Shown: positions 8,649 through 17,964 of the stretch, piece by piece | How the letters are laid out: every line of letters starts with the position of its first letter | Numbering within the stretch: position 1 is the first letter of the stretch | Assembly: GCF_900176595.1 (NCBI RefSeq) | Contig: NZ_LT838813.1 | Location: 3,800,001 to 3,864,000 of the forward strand | Length of the DNA stretch: 64,000 nt | Source: Aquiflexum balticum DSM 16537 | Lineage (GTDB): Bacteria > Bacteroidota > Bacteroidia > Cytophagales > Cyclobacteriaceae | Reading direction: 5' to 3' | The notes under the pieces: model-generated | The model's input: the letters and a program-made list of their open reading frames with translations, nothing else | The model's database searches: none | Told to the model about the DNA's origin: nothing | Translations under genes and position numbers: made by a program

Positions 8649-10787
8649 ATGTTACAAGTTACACAAAAATTAGGTTCAGGTGAAATGGTAATTCAAGAAA
8701 TTCCATATCCCCAGATTTCAAAGGGAATGGTAATTGTCAAAAACCATTTTTCTGTAATTAGTGCAGGAACGGAAGGTTCAACTGTATCAGCGGCAAGGAA
8801 AAGCCTAATCGGAAAAGCTGCAGAAAGGCCTCAACAAGTGAAATTAGTTCTTGATACTTTGAAGAAACAAGGTCCAATTCAAACTTATAGGGCTGTTATG
8901 AAAAAACTGGATTCATACTCGCCTATGGGTTATAGTTGTGCGGGTGAAGTTGTTGAGGTTGGGTCTGATGTACAAGAATTTAAAATCGGAGATTTAGTGG
9001 CTTGTGCAGGAGTTGGATTTGCCAATCATGCTGAAATTGTCTCAATTCCGGTGAACCTATGCGTAAAATTAGCAGATGATGCAAATTTGGCCGAATCCGC
9101 ATACAATACACTAGGCGCAATAGCAATGCAAGGAGTTAGGCAAGCTGATTTAAGACTTGGAGAATCCTGCGTGATAATCGGTTTAGGATTGTTAGGGCAG
9201 CTCGCAAGTCTTTTATTGAAAGCTTCAGGCGTAAAGGTAATTGGAGTTGACGTTTCTGATTCTGCGGTTAAGTTTGCTTTAGAAAATAATGTCGTCGATT
9301 TTGGCTATCCAAGAAATGAAAGTGGTTTAGAGGATCAAATTCAAAGCTTAACAAATGGATATGGTGCCGATGCAGTAATTATTTCAGCAGGAACCCAAAG
9401 TCTTGATCCTATAAATTTTGCTGGTGCTGTGGCAAGGAAGAAGGGTAGGGTAATTGTTTTAGGTGCAGTTCCAACCGGCTTTGACAGAGATCCTTTTTGG
9501 TACAGAAAGGAATTGGAATTGAAAATGGCATGTTCTTATGGTCCAGGAAGATATGATTTAAATTATGAAGAAAAGGGCTTAGATTATCCTCTGGCATATG
9601 TTCGCTGGACTCAAAAGAGAAATATGCAAGCTTTCCAAAATTTATTGGAAAGGAAAATTATTTCTGTTGGATTCTTAACAACGCATGAATTTCCTTTTAT
9701 TGAAGCTCCAAAAGCATTTGATTTAGTTGTCAATAAAAATGAACCCTATATAGGCATCTTGTTAAAATATGATTTTGAAAAAAAGCACAGCAGAGAAAAG
9801 GTAATTACCAATGAAAAAAAGATAGAGGGTCAGGTGAATATTTCATTTGTGGGAGCGGGATCTTATGCTCAAGGTAACCTTCTTCCAAACTTAAATGGAA
9901 TAAAAGATATTTCAAAAATTGGTGTTTTAACAAATTCGGGAACAACTTCCAAAAGGGTAGCTGAAAAATATAAATTTAATTTTAGTGCATCCCATGAAGA
10001 TCAGATCTTCGAAAAATCAACGAACACGGTTTTTATTGCTACGCGGCACGATTCCCATGCATACTATGTACTAAAATCATTAAAATCAAATAAAAATGTT
10101 TTTGTAGAAAAACCAATTTGCCTTCTTGAATCAGAATTGGAAGCCATAAAATCCGCATATGAAATTTCAGGAACCTCCTTGATGGTTGGATTCAATAGAA
10201 GATTTTCGCCTTTGAGCAAAATGATTAAAGATGGAATTCCTCATGGACCTATGTCTATGATATATAGAATTAACTCCGGGATTATTCCATTTGATTCGTG
10301 GATACAGGATATTGAGATTGGAGGAGGCAGGATAATTGGAGAAGTGTGTCATTTTGTTGATTTTATGACATATATATGTGGAAGTTTGCCTGAAATGGTG
10401 TCAGCAATGACATTGCCTGATAGTTTTAATTTGAATGACACAGTAAATATTTCGATTAAGTTTAAAAATGGTTCAATAGGTATAATTGCCTATTATTCAA
10501 ATGGTTCAAAAGAATTACCAAAAGAATATTTTGAGGTTTTTTCATCAGGATCATCCGCTGTTTTAAATGATTTTAAAAGCCTCAAAGTTTATTCAAAAGG
10601 GAAAGTAAAAAAAGCTTCGTTTTTAAATCAGAATAAAGGGCAAAAAGAAATGGTTAGCGAATTTGTTGAAGGAATAAAAAAAAGTGGCAAATCTCCGATA
10701 AGTTTTGAAGAAATCTATTCAGTTACTAAATCAACTTTTAAAGCGATTGAGTCAATACAAAATGCAGGGAAATATATACAAGTTTAA
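8649..10787 (+). CDS. Bi-domain oxidoreductase: zinc-type MDR dehydrogenase fused to Gfo/Idh/MocA
   Basis: This 712-residue protein joins two nucleotide-binding oxidoreductases. Residues 1-370 form a medium-chain alcohol-dehydrogenase-like domain with a Rossmann core GLGLLGQLASLLLKASG. From about residue 396 a second Rossmann fold begins (FVGAGSYAQGNLLPNL), followed by the Gfo/Idh/MocA signature FVEKPICL near 484-491 and GFNRRFSP. Such fusions are known from exopolysaccharide loci of many bacteria, where they accompany heparinase-like proteins. The substrate is not known; a sugar nucleotide or a lipid-linked sugar is inferred. The next gene starts inside its last 26 bp, so the two are likely co-translated. 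Confidence 0.85.
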   Translation: MLQVTQKLGSGEMVIQEIPYPQISKGMVIVKNHFSVISAGTEGSTVSAARKSLIGKAAERPQQVKLVLDTLKKQGPIQTYRAVMKKLDSYSPMGYSCAGEVVEVGSDVQEFKIGDLVACAGVGFANHAEIVSIPVNLCVKLADDANLAESAYNTLGAIAMQGVRQADLRLGESCVIIGLGLLGQLASLLLKASGVKVIGVDVSDSAVKFALENNVVDFGYPRNESGLEDQIQSLTNGYGADAVIISAGTQSLDPINFAGAVARKKGRVIVLGAVPTGFDRDPFWYRKELELKMACSYGPGRYDLNYEEKGLDYPLAYVRWTQKRNMQAFQNLLERKIISVGFLTTHEFPFIEAPKAFDLVVNKNEPYIGILLKYDFEKKHSREKVITNEKKIEGQVNISFVGAGSYAQGNLLPNLNGIKDISKIGVLTNSGTTSKRVAEKYKFNFSASHEDQIFEKSTNTVFIATRHDSHAYYVLKSLKSNKNVFVEKPICLLESELEAIKSAYEISGTSLMVGFNRRFSPLSKMIKDGIPHGPMSMIYRINSGIIPFDSWIQDIEIGGGRIIGEVCHFVDFMTYICGSLPEMVSAMTLPDSFNLNDTVNISIKFKNGSIGIIAYYSNGSKELPKEYFEVFSSGSSAVLNDFKSLKVYSKGKVKKASFLNQNKGQKEMVSEFVEGIKKSGKSPISFEEIYSVTKSTFKAIESIQNAGKYIQV

Positions 10788-11976
10788 TTTGAAGGAATCT
10801 TTTAACAAGCTTCGCTCATATTGCGAAAAAGAAGGCTATAAAGGTTGGGATCCATATGACGGACTGAACTCCAAAGTATTTAAAGCCACACCGCTTAAGC
10901 ATTGGGATCTGGCAAGGTTAATTTGGATTCAAAGTTTTAAAAGAAATCCATTTAACTTAAGAAAGTTACTTCTAGTTCCAAAAGAATATAATTCTATGGG
11001 AATAGGATTATTTTTAAATGGATATATTCAGCTTTATAAAATTTGCCTAACTGGAAATATTGAATTTGGAACTTTAGAAGATTTAAAAGACAAGATTGTT
11101 GAATTAGCGGAATTGCTTATTCAATTGAAATCCCCAAATCAAAAACACTCATGTTGGGGATATAACTTTGACTGGCAAGCCAGAAGGCTTTTTTTGTTTC
11201 CAGCCTATACTCCCACCGTTGTTGCTACGACTTTCTGTGCTTCTGCTTTATTTGAGGCATATGCAGTTATTAAAGAGGAGAAATTCCTAAATGAGGCACT
11301 TTCAGCATGTGAATTTGTGAAAAACGACTTGAATAGAACTCCACACAAAGGAGGGGTTATCATCAGTTACAGTCCGTTAAATGGAAATAATACTGTCTTT
11401 AATGCAAGTTTGTTGGGTGCTAAACTATTATCTTATGGTTATCATTATTCAAAAAATATTGAATATAAAGACCTTGCTAGGAAAGCGGTTGTTTCTGCAA
11501 TAAATAGCCAAAATAAAAATGGATCTTGGGTATATGGTTTACTTCCTGTTCAAAATTGGATAGATAGTTTTCACACTGGATTTAATTTAGAAGCATTATA
11601 TTACTATCAAAAATTCACGAGTGACGATGCATTTAAAGAAAACATTAAAAAAGGGTATGATTTTTATTTAGCAAATTTCTTTCTTGAAAATGGCATACCA
11701 AAATATTACCATAATCAAATATTTCCTATAGATATCCATTGTCCTGGTCAGTTCTTAGTTACGGTTAGCATCTTTGATGAGTTTAATCAATGTAATGAAT
11801 TGACGCAAAAAGTGATAGCTTGGACTATTGAAAATATGCAGGACGAAAAAGGTTTTTTTTATTATCAAATAAAAAAAAGCCTCAGCTCAAAAATATCATA
11901 TATGCGTTGGAGTAATGCATTTATGTTTAATGCATTAGCAATATATTTGAATTTCAGCCAAAAATCCAATGAATAA
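10762..11976 (+). CDS. Polysaccharide-locus protein with predicted alpha/alpha-barrel fold
   Basis: The protein (404 aa from this start) carries a KLRSYCEKEGYKGWDPYDGL opening that recurs in exopolysaccharide loci, where homologues are often labelled delta-aminolevulinic acid dehydratase, a name nothing in this sequence supports. Repeated paired helices and GSW/Y-rich turns (NGSWVYGLL, HSCWGYNFDW, CPGQF) suggest an (alpha/alpha)6 toroid as in glycan lyases and hydrolases. The ATG at 10762 is chosen over an upstream TTG at 10705, which would force an 83-bp overlap. It immediately follows the bi-domain oxidoreductase, and the pair probably acts on the same glycan. No signal peptide is visible, so it should be cytoplasmic. 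Confidence 0.65.
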   Translation: MQGNIYKFNLKESFNKLRSYCEKEGYKGWDPYDGLNSKVFKATPLKHWDLARLIWIQSFKRNPFNLRKLLLVPKEYNSMGIGLFLNGYIQLYKICLTGNIEFGTLEDLKDKIVELAELLIQLKSPNQKHSCWGYNFDWQARRLFLFPAYTPTVVATTFCASALFEAYAVIKEEKFLNEALSACEFVKNDLNRTPHKGGVIISYSPLNGNNTVFNASLLGAKLLSYGYHYSKNIEYKDLARKAVVSAINSQNKNGSWVYGLLPVQNWIDSFHTGFNLEALYYYQKFTSDDAFKENIKKGYDFYLANFFLENGIPKYYHNQIFPIDIHCPGQFLVTVSIFDEFNQCNELTQKVIAWTIENMQDEKGFFYYQIKKSLSSKISYMRWSNAFMFNALAIYLNFSQKSNE

Positions 11977-12667
11977 AGAAACTATTAATGGTATTGAAAT
12001 TTATGCTCCTAGGAATAGAAATGAATTAATTCAATTTGCCTTAGAAGAAAAAAAGATATTGATTGCTGTAAATGCAGAAAAAATATTGCATTCAACTGAA
12101 CAGACAAGATCCATAATAAATAGAAATTTGGGATATCCAGACGGAATTGGAGCTGTTTGGGCTTTGAAATCCAAAGGGTTTAAAGATGTAGTCAAAATTC
12201 CTGGCTGCGAACTTTGGTTAGATATTATAAATGAAAAACATCATTCCCAATCCTTTTATTTAATAGGTGGAACTGAGGATACAATTCATAAAACTGTTGC
12301 TTTATTAAAATTAAATTTTCCAAATATAAATATTTTAAATTTCAGGAATGGCTACATCAAATCAGTTGAGGAGAAGGAGTTCTTATTTCAAGACATAAAA
12401 GAGAAAAAGCCGGATATTATTTTTGTTGCAATGGGATCTCCACGTCAGGAGTTATTGATGGAAGAAATATACCAAATTCATCCGGCCCTATACCAAGGAC
12501 TTGGAGGTAGCTTTGATGTTTATACAGGAGCGATTAAAAGAGCTCCTGAATGGTGGATAAAAAACAATATTGAATGGGCTTTTAGGTTAATAAACCAACC
12601 AAAACGTATTTTTCGCCAAATACACCTTATAAAGTTTTATTGGAAACTTAAATTAAAAAGGTTATGA
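11969..12667 (+). CDS. WecG/TagA/CpsF-family glycosyltransferase (GT26)
   Basis: This 232-residue protein matches the GT26 family, whose best-known members transfer ManNAc (TagA) or ManNAcA (WecG) from the UDP-sugar to GlcNAc-PP-undecaprenol. Family landmarks are VNAEKI near residue 31, YPDGIGAVWA with the catalytic Asp, MGSPRQELLM, and the C-terminal GGSFDVYTGAIKRAPEWW. WecB, which makes UDP-ManNAc, and a WecA/TagO-like initiator are encoded downstream, and no UDP-ManNAc dehydrogenase is visible in the window, so ManNAc is the more likely donor sugar. The gene overlaps its neighbours by 8 and 4 bp. Confidence 0.88.
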   Translation: MNKETINGIEIYAPRNRNELIQFALEEKKILIAVNAEKILHSTEQTRSIINRNLGYPDGIGAVWALKSKGFKDVVKIPGCELWLDIINEKHHSQSFYLIGGTEDTIHKTVALLKLNFPNINILNFRNGYIKSVEEKEFLFQDIKEKKPDIIFVAMGSPRQELLMEEIYQIHPALYQGLGGSFDVYTGAIKRAPEWWIKNNIEWAFRLINQPKRIFRQIHLIKFYWKLKLKRL

Positions 12668-14322
12668 TTTTCCAATTTCAAAAAGGGATCTTTTTGTATA
12701 AATCAGTTCTCGTTTTGGTTTTTTTTACTTTTTTAATTTTAAATTTTTGCTTGGCGCAAACATATCCAGCAGGCGAACTTCAATTGGAGGAGTATTTGAG
12801 AAGAATGCAATTAGAAAATAAGAATACTGTGAATAATTCATTTTTTTTTAGGCCACTTCAAATTCAAGATTCCGTAAAATTAAATGCCAAGAAGTTCAAA
12901 ATTGATCCAACTTATATTTTTCAAAAAAATGTCTATAATACAAATAGACCTTATGGTTGGGGGGATGGGTTAATGATACCTCAAGTTGGACTTCAACAAT
13001 ATTTTTCATTAGGTTTCGAAATAAAAAATAGTTTCTTGAAAATTCAATTTCAGCCCGAGTTTGTATGGTCCCAAAACAAAAAATTCTTGGGATTTCCGGA
13101 TAATTCACCTGAAAATATAATTAAAGACAGGTTCTTTTTTTGGAATTTTTCTGATACTCCTGAAAGATTTGGCCAAGGACCATATAAAAAAGCATGGTGG
13201 GGACAGTCAAGTTTGTTGGTTTACTTTGGGGCGTTTGAAATTGGAATTTCAACAAGAAATATTTGGTGGGGTCCTGGACAATGGAATTCTTTAACCTTCT
13301 CACGGAATGCTCCCGGATTTCCTCATTTTACACTAAATACATTAAAACCTGCCAAAACTTTAATTGGTGAATTTGAGGGTCAACTTATTGTTGGACGGTT
13401 GGAAAATTCCGGGCTCGCCCCTTCTCAAAATCAGGAATTGAACCAAGCTTTTTTTAATCCATTTAACGGAGATTGGAGATATCTAAATGGTATTACGTTA
13501 TCTTACCAACCAAAATGGATTCCAGGATTATATTTTGGATTTGCCAGAACATATCAACAATATAATAGGCAAAAAGGTGATAATTTTAAGGATTATTTCC
13601 CAATTTTTGAACCATTTCAAAAAATCAAATATGGTTTTGATCGAGATGGTTTAGGAAGAGATCAGCAGGCTACTGTTTCGGCAAGATATCTTAATAAGCC
13701 ATCTAAATTTGAATTTTATTTTGAGTTTGGAAGAAGAGACCATGCTTTCAATTGGAGAGAAGCATTTTTAAATCCTGAACATGCTAGAGCTTATATGTTA
13801 GGTTTTAATAAATTATTTGACATGAATAATACTTCAAAAAAATTATTTTTTAGAGGAGAAATAACCCATCAGCAGGAGTCGATAAATAGATATATTCGAT
13901 ATAGAGATTTAACAGGAGGAGTTTCTTGGCACACACATGGTTCCGGTGCAAGAGGATTTGTAAACTTTGGACAACCCCTGGGTGTAGGAATTGGAACTGG
14001 ATCAAATATTCAATCTTTTGAATTTTCTATTGTAAAAAACTACAACAAAATAGGTATTTTGTTAGAAAGACTCGAAAATCATCAGGATTTCTATTACCGA
14101 GCTTTCGGCCAACAAGATGTGCAAAAGCCTTGGGTGGACTTAAGCATGGCACTTCTGTTTGATTATGAATGGAATAGTTTCTTAATAAATTCTAAATTTC
14201 AACTTATCAACGCCCTTAATTATCAATGGAAATATAGCTCAAATATTGAAGGATTTCCAAGTGGATATAATTTGTTGTCTACCCATTTTCAGTTAAACCT
14301 TATTTATAGATTTAATGATTAA
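12664..14322 (+). CDS. Capsule assembly Wzi family outer-membrane protein
   Basis: The 552-residue product starts with a charged segment and a hydrophobic stretch ending in CLAQ, a plausible signal peptide cleaved near residue 32. The rest is aromatic and rich in alternating beta-strand segments, with the IWWGPGQWNSL and HFTLNTLKPA segments typical of the Wzi/CapsAssemb family. Wzi proteins are outer-membrane beta-barrels that help anchor or shape capsular polysaccharide at the cell surface. The start codon overlaps the upstream stop as ATGA, and the end overlaps wecB by 8 bp. Its presence argues that the locus product is a surface-attached capsule or EPS. Confidence 0.85.
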   Translation: MIFQFQKGIFLYKSVLVLVFFTFLILNFCLAQTYPAGELQLEEYLRRMQLENKNTVNNSFFFRPLQIQDSVKLNAKKFKIDPTYIFQKNVYNTNRPYGWGDGLMIPQVGLQQYFSLGFEIKNSFLKIQFQPEFVWSQNKKFLGFPDNSPENIIKDRFFFWNFSDTPERFGQGPYKKAWWGQSSLLVYFGAFEIGISTRNIWWGPGQWNSLTFSRNAPGFPHFTLNTLKPAKTLIGEFEGQLIVGRLENSGLAPSQNQELNQAFFNPFNGDWRYLNGITLSYQPKWIPGLYFGFARTYQQYNRQKGDNFKDYFPIFEPFQKIKYGFDRDGLGRDQQATVSARYLNKPSKFEFYFEFGRRDHAFNWREAFLNPEHARAYMLGFNKLFDMNNTSKKLFFRGEITHQQESINRYIRYRDLTGGVSWHTHGSGARGFVNFGQPLGVGIGTGSNIQSFEFSIVKNYNKIGILLERLENHQDFYYRAFGQQDVQKPWVDLSMALLFDYEWNSFLINSKFQLINALNYQWKYSSNIEGFPSGYNLLSTHFQLNLIYRFND

Positions 14323-15409
14323 TCTAACCATCGTCGCCGGCGCCCGCCCAAACTTTATGAAAATTGCACCAATTCTTAAGGCCATTCAGGACAAGAAAGA
14401 TAAAGGAATAGCAATAAACTTTAGATTGGTACATACCGGTCAGCACTATGATAAAAAAATGTCAGGTGATTTTTTTGAACAATTGAATATTCCTGAACCT
14501 GATATCAATCTGGAAGCTGGGGGTGGAAGTCAGGCCGAACAAACTGCAGCCATCATGGTGGCTTTTGAAAAAGAACTTTTAGCCAACAGGCCTGATTTGG
14601 TTATTGTCGTGGGAGATGTGACTTCCACTTTGGCCTGTTCTATTGCAGCAAAGAAATTGGTCATTGATGTAGCCCATGTTGAAGGGGGGATTCGTTCAGG
14701 AGATATGAGTATGCCTGAAGAGGTAAATAGGATTGTTACGGATAGTATTACAGACCATTTTTTTACTACCTCTGAAGTTGCGAACCAACATCTAAAGTCA
14801 GTAGGAGTAGCTGAGAATAGAATCCATTTTGTGGGGAATACCATGATAGACACACTGCTTTCCAATCAAGATAGATTTGTAAGTCCGGCAGGAGAGATGT
14901 TCGATGACCTTAAGTCAAAAAACTATTTTGTCATGACCATGCACAGACCTGCAAATGTCGATGGAGAGCAGCAACTGAAAGCTTTGATAGATGCCATCAT
15001 GATTGGAACAGGTAATTTTCCCGTAGTATTTCCGGTTCATCCTAGGACTGCTAAAAATCTGGAGAAGATAGGTATCATGAACTCAAGATTGAGGATGGTG
15101 GATCCCTTGTCATACTTGGAATTTAATTATTTAGTGAAAAATGCGCTTGGTGTAATCACAGACTCCGGTGGAATTACTGAGGAGGCTTCCGTGATGGATG
15201 TTCCATGTATTACGATGAGAAATAATACAGAACGCCCTGAAACAGTCACCCTTGGTACGAATGAGTTGATCGGAACAGATCCTGCAAATCTAAAATCACC
15301 TTTAGAAAAATTACTTAATGGGGAATGGAAATCTTATAAGGGAATACCCCTTTGGGATGGAAATGCGGCAGAAAGAATCGTGGATAGAATTATTAAAATT
15401 TACAGTTGA
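14315..15409 (+). CDS. wecB: UDP-N-acetylglucosamine 2-epimerase (non-hydrolysing)
   Basis: This 364-residue enzyme interconverts UDP-GlcNAc and UDP-ManNAc. It shows the WecB signatures GARPNFMKIAPI at the start, HTGQHYDKKMSGDFFEQL, HVEGGIRSGDMSMPEEVNR, MTMHRPANVD, HPRT and the UDP-binding SGGITEEAS. The upstream GT26 transferase is a likely user of the product. GC content rises visibly from this gene onward compared with the preceding transferase genes, suggesting the boundary between an exchangeable core and a more stable flank. It is the second 2-epimerase in the locus and is distinct from capG. Confidence 0.93.
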   Translation: MINLTIVAGARPNFMKIAPILKAIQDKKDKGIAINFRLVHTGQHYDKKMSGDFFEQLNIPEPDINLEAGGGSQAEQTAAIMVAFEKELLANRPDLVIVVGDVTSTLACSIAAKKLVIDVAHVEGGIRSGDMSMPEEVNRIVTDSITDHFFTTSEVANQHLKSVGVAENRIHFVGNTMIDTLLSNQDRFVSPAGEMFDDLKSKNYFVMTMHRPANVDGEQQLKALIDAIMIGTGNFPVVFPVHPRTAKNLEKIGIMNSRLRMVDPLSYLEFNYLVKNALGVITDSGGITEEASVMDVPCITMRNNTERPETVTLGTNELIGTDPANLKSPLEKLLNGEWKSYKGIPLWDGNAAERIVDRIIKIYS

Positions 15410-15542
15410 TTTAAGACTTATTTCTTAAAATCAATTCTGATATTTCAATATTACTCTGCAAATATTAAAACCTTTATGATTTTAGGAATAATTCCCCACT
15501 TCTCACCAATATCAAATAATTTCCATTATCTATCAATATCTG

Positions 15543-15574
15543 ATTGAACGGTATCTGAGGTATAAATAATTTTC
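15543..15574 (+). promoter_or_regulatory. Candidate Bacteroidota-type promoter before rfbA
   Basis: ATTG at 15543-15546 and TAATTTTC at 15567-15574 are separated by 20 bp. This resembles the -33 TTTG and -7 TAnnTTTG boxes of Bacteroidota promoters with one mismatch in each. It lies about 35 bp before rfbA, after a 199-bp gap from wecB, where a separate start of transcription is plausible. Confidence 0.3.
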
Positions 15575-15608
15575 AAGCATCATTCAGAACTCACATAAAT
15601 CTAAAAAT

Positions 15609-16481
15609 ATGAAAGGAATCATCCTTGCCGGCGGCTCCGGAACTAGACTTTATCCCATCACAAAAGGTACCTCAAAGCAGCTTTTGGCGATTTATGATAA
15701 ACCCATGATTTATTATCCACTATCGGTATTGATGTTGGCAGGGATTCGGGAAATTTTGATTATCAGCACTCCACATGACCTTCCAAATTTCCAAAAACTT
15801 TTTAGAGATGGTACTGATTTAGGTCTTCAAATTTCATATGAAGAACAACCAAGCCCGGATGGACTTGCCCAAGCTTTTATTATTGGAGAAAAATTTATTG
15901 GAAGTGATTCGGTCTGTCTTGTCCTGGGGGATAATATTTTCTATGGCCACGGATTCACTAAACTTTTGAAAAAATCAGTAGAAACAGTTGAACATGAAGG
16001 CAATGCAGGTGTTTTTGGATATTATGTTCAGGATCCGCAAAGATATGGTGTAGTGGAATTTGATGATACAGGAAGAGTCAAAAGTATTGAGGAAAAGCCC
16101 AACGAACCCAAAAGTAATTATGCTGTTGTTGGTCTATATTTTTACCCCAATTCAGTTGTGGAGATTGCAAAAAACATAAAACCAAGTAAAAGGGGGGAAC
16201 TAGAAATTACAACAGTAAATCAAAAATACCTTAATCTTGGAAAATTGAAGGTAGAATTGATGGGAAGGGGATATGCATGGTTGGATACGGGAACACATGA
16301 ATCTATGCTGGAAGCCTCCAATTTTATACATACCATTGAAAAGCGACAAGGTTTGAAAGTGGCATGTTTGGAGGAGATTGCTTATGATATGGGATATATC
16401 AGCTCTGCCAAGCTGTTGGAATTGGCCAATCAATTGAGAAAGAATGAATACGGGGAATATTTACTTAAAAAACTTAAATAA
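15609..16481 (+). CDS. rfbA: Glucose-1-phosphate thymidylyltransferase (RmlA/RfbA)
   Basis: This enzyme makes dTDP-glucose from glucose-1-phosphate and dTTP. The 290-residue length is standard for the family. The N-terminal nucleotidyltransferase signature [14 protein letters not shown] with [16 protein letters not shown] is intact, as are the downstream [11 protein letters not shown] and [12 protein letters not shown] segments and the [17 protein letters not shown] region. No rfbB, rfbC or rfbD homologue lies in the window, so the rest of a dTDP-sugar pathway must be elsewhere, or the product is used directly. The gene is separated from both neighbours by nearly 200 bp. Confidence 0.95.
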   Translation: MKGIILAGGSGTRLYPITKGTSKQLLAIYDKPMIYYPLSVLMLAGIREILIISTPHDLPNFQKLFRDGTDLGLQISYEEQPSPDGLAQAFIIGEKFIGSDSVCLVLGDNIFYGHGFTKLLKKSVETVEHEGNAGVFGYYVQDPQRYGVVEFDDTGRVKSIEEKPNEPKSNYAVVGLYFYPNSVVEIAKNIKPSKRGELEITTVNQKYLNLGKLKVELMGRGYAWLDTGTHESMLEASNFIHTIEKRQGLKVACLEEIAYDMGYISSAKLLELANQLRKNEYGEYLLKKLK

Positions 16482-16618
16482 AATCTCAACTGAAAAATTG
16501 AATCTTGATATATAAACATGATTGAAGCAAGTTTATCTTGTCAAAGCTGATATTTTACAATATTCAAAATGCATTTTGTATACAAATACCAAGATATTTA
16601 TAAATTATTTTGAGAAAT

Positions 16619-16650
16619 TTTGAATTAAGTTAGGCATATAGCTAACTTTG
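16619..16650 (+). promoter_or_regulatory. Bacteroidota-type promoter for the WecA/TagO-like gene
   Basis: TTTG at 16619-16622 and TAACTTTG at 16643-16650 are separated by 20 bp. This is an exact fit to the -33/-7 consensus (TTTG, 19-21 bp, TAnnTTTG) known for Bacteroidota sigma factor SigA. The predicted transcript starts roughly 10 bp before the ATG at 16668, giving a very short leader. Confidence 0.55.
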
Positions 16651-16667
16651 CCAACAAATTAATTTTT

Positions 16668-17822
16668 ATGATTATTTTTCTTGCAGTCAGCACCGCTTTC
16701 CTCATAGGTTTTCTTATAACACCTATTATCATTCTAATTCTCAAAAAAATGGAATTGATGGATAGACCGGGAGGTAGGAAAATCCATAGTGGATTCATTC
16801 CTTCTATGGGTGGGATATCCTTTGTAGCTGCAACATTTGTCGCGGTTCTTTCCTGGCTTGATGGTCAGTTTATAACCGAAATAAGATTTCTTTTAGCCGC
16901 ATTTGGTTTGATGTTCTTTGTAGGGCTTAGAGATGATATGGTCAATATGAGTGCATTTCAAAAACTCGCAGGCCAATTTATTGCAGCCTACTTGGTGGTA
17001 GTGATGGCTGATATTAGGTTGACTGGTCTTTATGGATTTATGGGGATTTATGATCTGCCGATTTGGATAAGTTACTTCATATCTTTTTTCACTATTTTAG
17101 TTTTAACCAATTCCTTTAATCTCATTGATGGCATAGATGGTTTGGCAGGTTCAATCAGTCTGGTCACATTCTTATTTCTTGGGTGGTGGTTTTATGATGT
17201 TGGGCTGACCAGTTATGCGACATTTTCGCTGATTTTGGTTGGTGCAGTTTTGTCATTTCTGGTCTATAATTGGCATCCTGCAAAAATATTTATGGGGGAC
17301 ACAGGGTCCTTGAGTTTAGGCTTTGCACTAGCTGTTCTTACTGTTCTTTTTATCGATAAGAACGGAACTATGGCATCTTTTGAGGGTTGGAAATTTAATG
17401 CCCCCATAGCCTCAGGGGTAGCCTTGTTGATTATTCCGATTTATGATACATCAAGAATTTTCATAAAGAGAACTTTGAATGGGAAGTCACCCATGGAACC
17501 TGATAAAAGCCATGTACATCACTTTCTTTTGAGAATGGGATTAAGGCATGATCAAGTTACACTGACACTGACCTTTGTAAAATGCTGCTTTATTGGTCTG
17601 ATTTTTCTTGCTTCCAATTTGAACGATTATGTATTACTCCCATTAGTCATTTTGACAGCTGTTATATTGGGAGCGAAATTGGATAGTATTACTCTGAAAA
17701 GAGTGAAAAAAAGAAACAAAAATTCTCCGCCGATACTTTCCAAAAGGGCTAAAAAGAAATCTATCCATAAGGCTGAAATTCAGGAAGGAGTAATCGATAA
17801 AGCTAAATTGAGCGATAATTGA
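16668..17822 (+). CDS. Polyprenyl-phosphate N-acetylglucosamine-1-phosphate transferase (WecA/TagO-like)
   Basis: This 384-residue integral membrane protein starts lipid-linked glycan assembly by moving GlcNAc-1-P from UDP-GlcNAc to undecaprenyl phosphate. About eleven hydrophobic helices are seen. Family motifs are present in order: LRDDM around residue 87, NSFNLIDGIDGLAGS with its Asp cluster near 143-157, and FMGDTGSLSLGFAL near 208-221; a His-rich KSHVHH loop follows. The C-terminal 50 residues are basic and look cytoplasmic. The gene is monocistronic by layout, with its own promoter and a terminator hairpin downstream. Confidence 0.9.
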   Translation: MIIFLAVSTAFLIGFLITPIIILILKKMELMDRPGGRKIHSGFIPSMGGISFVAATFVAVLSWLDGQFITEIRFLLAAFGLMFFVGLRDDMVNMSAFQKLAGQFIAAYLVVVMADIRLTGLYGFMGIYDLPIWISYFISFFTILVLTNSFNLIDGIDGLAGSISLVTFLFLGWWFYDVGLTSYATFSLILVGAVLSFLVYNWHPAKIFMGDTGSLSLGFALAVLTVLFIDKNGTMASFEGWKFNAPIASGVALLIIPIYDTSRIFIKRTLNGKSPMEPDKSHVHHFLLRMGLRHDQVTLTLTFVKCCFIGLIFLASNLNDYVLLPLVILTAVILGAKLDSITLKRVKKRNKNSPPILSKRAKKKSIHKAEIQEGVIDKAKLSDN

Positions 17823-17851
17823 TTTTTGTTTTGTTATTGTAATATTGACAG

Positions 17852-17885
17852 AGCTCCGGATTTTTCTGGAGCTTTTCTTTTTTTA
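17852..17885 (+). terminator. Rho-independent terminator after the WecA/TagO-like gene
   Basis: AGCTCCGGA and TCTGGAGCT form a nine-pair stem (one G-U) around a short T-rich loop, followed directly by TTTTCTTTTTTT. The hairpin sits 30 bp after the stop codon. Confidence 0.75.
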
Positions 17886-17964
17886 ATAAAAAATACAGGA
17901 GTTCAGACCTCAATATTTTTTAAAATTAAACTTTACTCTAGATTTGTCTTCAAGTTATCCAAAT

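Noticed and set aside
10705-10761. Upstream TTG extension of the alpha/alpha-barrel protein
   Set aside because: It would force an 83-bp overlap with the oxidoreductase, and the segment before the ATG at 10762 reads like the oxidoreductase in another frame.
15407-15435. AT-rich inverted repeat after wecB as a terminator
   Set aside because: TTGATTTAAGA and TCTTAAAATCAA can pair with a bulge, but the stem is weak and no T-run follows.
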